This document shows positions 13,909 to 18,322 of a DNA stretch of 18,322 bases, piece after piece. The stretch spans positions 1 through 18,322 of the forward strand of contig URUL01000035.1 in assembly GCA_900551005.1 (NCBI GenBank). Direction: 5' to 3'. Origin of the DNA: an uncultured Ruminococcus sp. Lineage in GTDB: Bacteria; Bacillota; Clostridia; Oscillospirales; CAG-272. The stretch's first letter is position 1, and each line of letters starts with the position of its first letter. The notes below the pieces were generated by a model. The model was not told where the DNA came from and searched no databases. It was given only the letters and a program-made list of their open reading frames with translations. A program made the position numbers and the translations under genes.

Positions 13909-14601
13909 TTATATTTTTGCGAGAGCCGTGATTTCATCGTAAATACGCTTCGCATGCGCATATTCCTCTGTATCGGGCTTCATTCCGTGCACCTTTTTGC
14001 CGTACATGTCGAGATATTTTTCGCATAGAAGCAGGAAAAGCTCTCTGTTTTCCGCCCGCTCTTCAATATTCTTTGCACCGAGGAGCAGCTCCGTCTCACC
14101 GAAAGTCCGCTCCCTGCCGTCAAAAACGGCGCGGATGATCTGATATATCTTGCCCGTGTCAAAGGCGAGACGCTCGGCTGTTATCGCAAAGCCGTTCTGC
14201 GCAAGCCAAAGGCGCAGCTCATCCTCGTTTTTCATGGGTTGGAGCACGAGCGCAATGCGGGAGTCGCGCAGAAAAGACGCTTCCTTTATGATATCGCGTA
14301 TCATGAGACCTCCCATTCCCGCGATGACGATATCGGTAAAACCCCTACTCTCAAGACCGTAAAGCCCGCTCGTCAGCACCGTGTCTATCCTGTCGGAGAG
14401 CCTGTGCGCCGCTATATTTTCCTGCGCACGAAGCAACGGTCCTTTTTTTATATCGGAAGCCACGGCTGAAGAGACCGTCCCCGCCTCACATAAGTAAATC
14501 GGCAGATACGCATGGTCTGTACCGACATCACAGAGAAAAGCGCCCTGCCGCACGAGAGAAGCGCATGTCGAGAGCCTTTCTCCAAGATTTATCTTTGTCA
14601 T
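13909..14601 (-). CDS. trmK: tRNA (adenine-22 N1)-methyltransferase
   Basis: The 230-residue SAM-dependent enzyme methylates N1 of A22 in the D-arm of tRNA. The Rossmann motif is CDVGTDHAYLPI (24-35) with D25, followed by ASDI (48-51) for the adenosyl ribose. The VIAGMGGLMI stretch (92-101) and LQPM (120-123) are TrmK markers. A helical C-terminal extension (about 165-230) with a predicted coiled region matches the family. AGAGGA lies 7 nt before the ATG. It is first in the seven-gene minus-strand run, followed 17 nt later by nif3. I see no convincing promoter directly before it; read-through from the DUF1858 unit past its terminator is possible. Confidence 0.95.
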   Translation of the reverse strand: MTKINLGERLSTCASLVRQGAFLCDVGTDHAYLPIYLCEAGTVSSAVASDIKKGPLLRAQENIAAHRLSDRIDTVLTSGLYGLESRGFTDIVIAGMGGLMIRDIIKEASFLRDSRIALVLQPMKNEDELRLWLAQNGFAITAERLAFDTGKIYQIIRAVFDGRERTFGETELLLGAKNIEERAENRELFLLLCEKYLDMYGKKVHGMKPDTEEYAHAKRIYDEITALAKI

Positions 14602-14667
14602 ATTTTTTCCTCTGAGGTGATTCCGTTAAAAACATTTATTTTTGCAATATGTATTTTCGAAATAACA

Positions 14668-14700
14668 AAAGAGCAGGTCGCAAACCGCGCGTCCTGCTCT
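14668..14700 (-). terminator. Terminator of DUF1858 gene
   Basis: GAGCAGG (14671-14677) and CCTGCTC (14693-14699) pair, with inner CGC/GCG pairs and a small loop. Minus-strand reading gives a T-rich tail (TTTTGTTATTT). A second weaker hairpin, AAGCCT/AGGCTT at 14716-14736, lies between it and the DUF1858 stop. The gap to trmK (14602-14667) holds nothing else I can identify. Confidence 0.82.
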
Positions 14701-14760
14701 CGGCGCGCTCATAGCAAGCCTATGATACTGAGGCTTCCCTTGCGTGCGCATTAAGTTCCT

Positions 14761-14964
14761 TTATTTCTTTGAAGCGAGAAAGTCGTTTATCTTCTTGATG
14801 AGAGCGTCCGCATCGGTTCCGTGAACCATGCAAGCATCACCTATGCTTTCGCCTCTGGAATGAGGACATCCGAGGCAGTGCATACCAATCTCAAAGAAAA
14901 ACTGTGCTGTTTCCGCATCGAAATCGAGAACATCTCCTATGAGAGTATCTTTTGTAACCTGCAT
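14761..14964 (-). CDS. DUF1858 (hybrid-cluster-associated redox disulfide) protein
   Basis: The 67-residue protein consists of one DUF1858 domain. It starts VTKDTLIGDVLDFDAETAQFF, typical of the family, and contains the conserved CLGCPHS with C30 and C33, plus C45. Some members sit beside hybrid-cluster or redox proteins and are thought to bear a redox disulfide or a metal site; here no such partner is near. GGAGGAAAT precedes ATG by 8-9 nt. It is a single-gene unit with the best promoter in the window and a terminator behind it, which suggests steady high expression. The exact role is not known. Confidence 0.93.
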   Translation of the reverse strand: MQVTKDTLIGDVLDFDAETAQFFFEIGMHCLGCPHSRGESIGDACMVHGTDADALIKKINDFLASKK

Positions 14965-15005
14965 TTTATATTTCCTCCGAATATAATATATTCTGTCTGA
15001 AATAG

Positions 15006-15034
15006 ATTATACAGTCAATCTCGCGGAATGTCAA
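15006..15034 (-). promoter_or_regulatory. Perfect consensus promoter for DUF1858 gene
   Basis: On the minus strand TTGACA (15029-15034) and TATAAT (15006-15011) are exactly 17 nt apart, a full consensus match for the major vegetative sigma factor. The start codon is about 42 nt downstream of the -10 box. Confidence 0.92.
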
Positions 15035-15172
15035 GGTGAGATTTTCTCTTTTTCGAATATTTTTGCTGAATTTTCCCCGAAAATGATGGTTTTGAGCACC
15101 GTTTTGTGATATTTGCACAATAGATTCGTTATTTTTTCTACGTCAAAAGGTGAGAAAAAACAAGTTTTTCTC
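15035..15172. other. AT-rich spacer between divergent promoters, with inverted repeats
   Basis: This 138-nt stretch of the 321-nt gap between the DUF1858 and EF-G-like genes holds no gene. It contains GAGAAAAA/TTTTTCTC (15152-15159 and 15165-15172), a perfect 8-bp inverted repeat touching the -35 box of the EF-G-like gene, and a shorter GAGA/TCTC palindrome at 15037-15047 next to the opposite promoter. Either could be an operator, but no binding protein is known. Confidence 0.4.
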
Positions 15173-15201
15173 TTGATAAAATATAACAAACAAGCTATAA
15201 T
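15173..15201 (+). promoter_or_regulatory. Sigma-A type promoter for EF-G-like gene
   Basis: TTGATA (15173-15178) and TATAAT (15196-15201) are 17 nt apart. Transcription would begin near 15208, leaving a leader of about 78 nt before the start codon at 15286. Confidence 0.88.
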
Positions 15202-15285
15202 TATTATGTTATGTGAAGTTTGAGAAGTTGTATGCTCCGAACAGCACAGCACAAATTCTATTACCAGAGGAGTTTATATAATCAT

Positions 15286-17358
15286 ATGATCAGTGCAAAA
15301 AATCTAAGAGACGTTTGCCTGCTCGGACACAGCGCAGGCGGTAAAACTTCTGTCGCCGAAGCAATGCTTTACCTTGCGAAAGGAACAGATCGACTCGGTA
15401 AGGTTACCGACGGAAATACAGTTTGTGACTACGACCCCGAGGAAATCAAACGCGGTCTTTCCATCTCCGCATCGCTTGCTCCCCTCGATTGGAAGGGCTG
15501 TGTGATCAATATAATCGACACCCCCGGATATCTTGATTTCGCAGGCGAAGTCGTTCAGGCCACAAGAGTTGCGGACAGCGCTATAATCGTCGTGGACGGC
15601 AAGGCAGGTCTTGAGGTCGGCACAGAGCTCGCATGGGACTATGCAAATGAAGCAAGGATTCCGAAAGCTTTCTTTATCAATAAATGCGACGATCCCGAAG
15701 CAAGATTCAAAAAGGTATTTGAGCAGCTTCGCGGTCAGTTCGGACACAGCGTATGCCCCGTCGTCATCCCGATCATTGACGGTGATAAAATAGCAGGGCT
15801 GATAGACCTGATCGACATGCGTGCCTTCAAAGTCGGCAAAAACGGCTCTACGGGCGACGAGTGTCCTATTCCCGATGACCAGCGCGAAAAGGTAGATAAA
15901 TGCCGCGATATGCTTCTCGAGAGTCTTGCCGAAACTTCCGATGAACTGATGGAAAAATATTTTGCCGGCGAAGAGATCACCCGTGAAGAGGCAAATAAGG
16001 CTCTGCACGACGGTATCGTTGCAGGCTCCATCGCTCCCGTTGTCTGCGGAAGCGCGGCTTATGTATACGGGATAAAGGTTCTGCTCGATCTGATCGCGGA
16101 TTCCTTCCCCTCTCCTCTTGCCGTTGGCAAGGAGATCGTCGTGGACGGCGATGAGGAAAAAGAGATCGCGATGGATGAAAACGGAAAGACGGCTATCTTC
16201 GTCTTCAAGACGGTAGCAGACCCGTTTGTCGGAAAAATGTCATTCTTCAAGGTCATGAACGGCCATCTGAATAAGGATGATACACTTTATAATATCACCT
16301 CGGGCGGTCAGGAGAAATTTTCTCATATTTATATCATCAAGGGCAAGAAGCAGAAGGAAGTCGAGCACGTCTGCATGGGCGACCTCGGCATGACGGCAAA
16401 GCTCGCCAATACAAATACAAACGATACGCTCTCGGCAGATCCGAATGCACTTCCCTACAAGAAGATTGTGTACCCCGAGTCTTTCTATCAGATGGCTATG
16501 CAGCCGAAGGCAAAGGGCGATGAAGAAAAAATCACGCAGGGCATCGCACGTCTTCTCGAGGAAGATCTCACTCTCAAATATGAGAATAACGCGGAGACAA
16601 AGCAGATGCTTATTTCCGGTCTCGGCGATATCCATCTCGACATTGTCCTCTCAAAGCTGAAATCCCGCTTTGGTACATCGATCGATCTCGTACCTCCGAA
16701 GGTAGCTTACAGAGAAACGATAAAGAAGCGCTATGCCGCAGAAGGCAAGCATAAGAAGCAGTCCGGCGGAAGCGGTCAGTACGGCCATGTAAAGATCACA
16801 TTCTCACCCGGCGAGGATCCCGGTCTTACCTTCACGCAGAGCGTTGTCGGCGGAAGCGTTCCGAAGAACTACTATCCCGCAGTTGAAAAGGGACTTCAGG
16901 AAGCCATGAAGAAAGGCGTTCTTGCAGGCTTCCCCGTTGTAAATCTTGCGGCAGACCTTTTTGACGGCTCTTATCATCCAGTTGACTCAAACGAAATCTC
17001 CTTCAAGCTCGCAGCTATCCTTGCCTATAAGGAAGGCATGAAAAACGCCTCTCCCGTTATACTCGAGCCGGTAGGCAAGCTCTCCGTTTATGCACCGGAC
17101 AGCATGGTAGGCGATATCATGGGTATGGTCAATAAGCGCCGTGGCAGAGTTCTCGGCATGGAGCCCACTCAGAAGAAGGGTGAGCAGCTGGTAGAAGCCG
17201 AAGTTCCCTTGGCTGAAATGGCAGACTTTGCTATCCAGCTCCGTGCTGTGACACAGGGCAGAGGCAAATATACACTCTATTTCGACCACTATGAAGAAGT
17301 TCCCGCTACCTCCGCGGCAAAGATCATCGAAGAAGCCAAAAAGGATATGCAGGACTAA
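15286..17358 (+). CDS. Elongation factor G-like GTPase (EF-G2 type)
   Basis: The 690-residue protein has the full five-domain EF-G layout but the GTPase centre differs from FusA. The P-loop is GHSAGGKT (14-21), where EF-G has GHIDAGKT. Switch II is DTPGY (78-82), so the catalytic His is Tyr. NKCD is at 132-135 and CGSA at 254-257. Domain IV keeps SGGSGQYGHV and DGSYHPVDSNEISF, the parts that reach into the decoding site in EF-G. This pattern is that of the EF-G-like group (for example mycobacterial FusA2), whose role in translation is unclear and which may hydrolyse GTP poorly. The ATG at 15286 follows AGAGGAG by 13 nt, rather far; no nearer in-frame start exists. It is a single-gene unit, unlike true fusA, which usually follows rpsL-rpsG. 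Confidence 0.93.
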   Translation: MISAKNLRDVCLLGHSAGGKTSVAEAMLYLAKGTDRLGKVTDGNTVCDYDPEEIKRGLSISASLAPLDWKGCVINIIDTPGYLDFAGEVVQATRVADSAIIVVDGKAGLEVGTELAWDYANEARIPKAFFINKCDDPEARFKKVFEQLRGQFGHSVCPVVIPIIDGDKIAGLIDLIDMRAFKVGKNGSTGDECPIPDDQREKVDKCRDMLLESLAETSDELMEKYFAGEEITREEANKALHDGIVAGSIAPVVCGSAAYVYGIKVLLDLIADSFPSPLAVGKEIVVDGDEEKEIAMDENGKTAIFVFKTVADPFVGKMSFFKVMNGHLNKDDTLYNITSGGQEKFSHIYIIKGKKQKEVEHVCMGDLGMTAKLANTNTNDTLSADPNALPYKKIVYPESFYQMAMQPKAKGDEEKITQGIARLLEEDLTLKYENNAETKQMLISGLGDIHLDIVLSKLKSRFGTSIDLVPPKVAYRETIKKRYAAEGKHKKQSGGSGQYGHVKITFSPGEDPGLTFTQSVVGGSVPKNYYPAVEKGLQEAMKKGVLAGFPVVNLAADLFDGSYHPVDSNEISFKLAAILAYKEGMKNASPVILEPVGKLSVYAPDSMVGDIMGMVNKRRGRVLGMEPTQKKGEQLVEAEVPLAEMADFAIQLRAVTQGRGKYTLYFDHYEEVPATSAAKIIEEAKKDMQD

Positions 17359-17405
17359 AATCAAGATATTCTCTCATTTTCATTACATTATATGGGTTGG
17401 AGAAG

Positions 17406-17440
17406 ACGGACGCAGGCTTGCCTCGTCCGTTTTCTCTTTT
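17406..17440 (+). terminator. Terminator of EF-G-like gene
   Basis: ACGGACG (17406-17412) pairs with CGTCCGT (17424-17430), with further GG/CC pairs inside, followed by TTTCTCTTTT. It lies about 48 nt after the stop codon. Confidence 0.88.
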
Positions 17441-17447
17441 CTGTCAG

Positions 17448-17476
17448 TTGATTTTTCGGCGGGAATATGATATAAT
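17448..17476 (+). promoter_or_regulatory. Sigma-A type promoter for zinc-ribbon membrane protein
   Basis: TTGATT (17448-17453) and TATAAT (17471-17476) are 17 nt apart, immediately after the preceding terminator. The predicted leader is about 94 nt, longer than elsewhere in the window. Confidence 0.82.
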
Positions 17477-17576
17477 GTAGAAAATAAGTCTCGTCTCCCT
17501 GTGTAAGTCTCTGCCAAAAACAGCGGATACATCATTCGTTTTTAGTATGAAAACAATTTTTCGGAGGTATATTTTC

Positions 17577-17972
17577 ATGAAAAGCATAAAACCGGGACGC
17601 GGTCCCTCCATGATGGGTTTTTTCTCCTGTATATTCGGCATTGTTTTCAGTATAGCATGGACTGTAACCACCGTTTCCATGAGAGCTCCTATCCTCTTTC
17701 CGATCTTCGGAATAGGCTTCACCATTATGATGATAGTCTCTGCCATTTACAATTACAAAAATGCCAAGGGCAAAAATCGCTATTCCTCCTATGATATCGT
17801 GAACAGCTGTGAAGAGCCCGATCCTTTCAATGAGAAGTACGGCACAAAACGCCAAAACGACAGCTACAGCAGATCTCCCGACAGCTCAGAAGTAAATTTC
17901 TGTCCCTACTGCGGTTCTCAGATAGAGAGCGACCATATATACTGTACAAACTGCGGAAAAAAGGTAAAATAA
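17577..17972 (+). CDS. Small two-helix membrane protein with C-terminal zinc ribbon
   Basis: The 131-residue protein has two hydrophobic segments (about 13-33 and 38-59), a polar linker (60-105) rich in Ser, Asn and Asp, and a C-terminal zinc ribbon with C109/C112 (CPYCG) and C123/C126 (CTNCGKK), the zinc-ribbon type often seen at the ends of membrane and regulatory proteins. GGAGG lies 9 nt before the ATG at 17577; an in-frame ATG at 17547 lies before that site. I do not recognise a named family and no function can be given. It has its own promoter. Downstream there is no plus-strand T-tailed terminator, only a hairpin oriented for the other strand. Confidence 0.85.
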   Translation: MKSIKPGRGPSMMGFFSCIFGIVFSIAWTVTTVSMRAPILFPIFGIGFTIMMIVSAIYNYKNAKGKNRYSSYDIVNSCEEPDPFNEKYGTKRQNDSYSRSPDSSEVNFCPYCGSQIESDHIYCTNCGKKVK

Positions 17973-18005
17973 GTCCGAATATAGAAAACTCTGCCAAAAA
18001 GCAGT

Positions 18006-18043
18006 AAAAAAGCGATAGAGAGCTCAAATACTTCTCTATCGCT
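18006..18043 (-). terminator. Intrinsic terminator facing repeat copy B
   Basis: AGCGATAGAGA (18011-18021) and TCTCTATCGCT (18033-18043) form a perfect 11-bp stem with an 11-base loop. The run of six A at 18006-18011 becomes a T-tract only on the minus strand; the plus-strand side reads CCGGTCTG. It would therefore stop transcripts coming from the right, that is from repeat copy B, whose sense end is 48 nt away. It may also help shield the zinc-ribbon gene from antisense transcription. Confidence 0.75.
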
Positions 18044-18090
18044 CCGGTCTGTCGAAGAACAATTTGAAAGAATGCGCTTTATGTCTTATC

Positions 18091-18322
18091 GTACTTTTTC
18101 GTGACCAAAAGTCATCTGATAGTTTTCCTCTCAGATATCTCCCTGTCATGTCCCGCCCTGCCGAAGCGTGCTCAGCGCCTTGGCTGTGCCGTCGCACAGA
18201 CTTCATACACGCCCGCCATTCCCTTATATGCGGGCGTGGATTTTTGCATACGCGAATCTGCTCGGCTACTTCGTGTGATGTGTTCGCACGCGTGGTATAG
18301 AGAAAGCTATGGGGAGAGACAG
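18091..18322 (-). repeat. Dispersed structured repeat, copy B (truncated by window end)
   Basis: Read on the minus strand this 232-nt segment aligns with 65-306 end to end, about 84% identical by eye with a few small gaps. Hairpins seen in copy A recur: CACGCCCGC/GCGGGCGTG (18208-18216 with 18230-18238) is perfect here, the CGCTT stem keeps two pairs as G-U, and the CTGAGAGG/ACTATCAG stem keeps its outer pairs, one by a double substitution. It has no protein-coding signal. Its 5' end is cut by the window edge. No transposase or matching short duplications are visible. Bases 17973-18090 hold only the terminator and AT-rich sequence. Confidence 0.85.

Noticed and set aside
14602..14667. Promoter for trmK
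   Set aside because: No -35/-10 pair with sensible spacing could be found in this AT-rich gap.
15304..16008. Minus-strand open frame opposite the EF-G-like gene
   Set aside because: Antisense shadow of a well-supported GTPase domain, with no start signal.
65..18322. The whole window as a composite transposon or island bounded by inverted repeats
   Set aside because: No transposase, integrase, resolvase or cargo genes; repeats are only about 84% identical, and content is core chromosomal. A dispersed repeat plus assembly break explains it better.
1..18322. tRNA genes, CRISPR arrays, riboswitches
   Set aside because: Scanned by eye for T-loop motifs, regular spaced repeats and known aptamer cores; nothing convincing was found.

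Overview
This 18.3 kb window looks like a piece of a spore-forming Firmicute (class Clostridia, moderate GC), possibly a whole contig from a gut-type genome. The case rests on spore maturation genes spmA/spmB, an AbrB/SpoVT-type regulator, the trmK-nif3 pair, TypA, an EF-G-like GTPase, sigma-A type promoters with 17-nt spacers, and strong AGGAGG-type ribosome binding sites. I found no tRNA, rRNA, CRISPR array, transposase, integrase or phage gene. All 19 coding calls are protein genes with a recognisable family; most are housekeeping.

Layout, left to right. 1-405: a non-coding repeat (copy A, 65-306, + strand sense) and a terminator. 406-3500: minus-strand genes spmA-spmB (ATGA overlap), then an internal promoter and yfbR-ANTAR regulator-SDR reductase. 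3574-3961: a single-gene abrB-like unit with consensus promoter and a shared terminator. 4014-5411: minus-strand RNHCP zinc-ribbon gene followed by a gpsA-family gene, fired from a promoter back-to-back with that of a plus-strand TIM-barrel isomerase/epimerase (5551-6492). 6577-9137: typA-tcdA, minus strand. 9300-14601: a compact minus-strand run of seven genes, trmK, nif3, MFS transporter, glycerophosphodiesterase, mgsA, SanA/YdcF-like, yccF. Several of them overlap by ATGA, and the run ends at a long hairpin. 14761-14964: a DUF1858 redox-type protein under a perfect consensus promoter. 15286-17358: EF-G-like GTPase, plus strand. 17577-17972: small membrane protein with a zinc ribbon. 17973-18322: minus-strand-oriented terminator and repeat copy B (18091-18322), inverted relative to copy A.

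How genes work together. Glycerophosphodiesterase releases glycerol-3-phosphate, GpsA interconverts glycerol-3-phosphate and DHAP, and MgsA turns DHAP into methylglyoxal, so three genes touch one small metabolic node. TrmK and TcdA modify tRNA, and TypA and the EF-G-like protein act on or near the ribosome. SpmA/B act in spore core dehydration.

The most unusual signal is the pair of roughly 240-nt inverted repeats at the window ends. They are about 84% identical by eye and carry several hairpins, at least one preserved by a compensatory base-pair change. Copy B has an intrinsic terminator just downstream in its sense direction. This suggests a dispersed, possibly transcribed structured RNA or non-coding mobile element that I cannot assign to a named family. 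The window also ends inside copy B, as expected when an assembly breaks at a multi-copy repeat.
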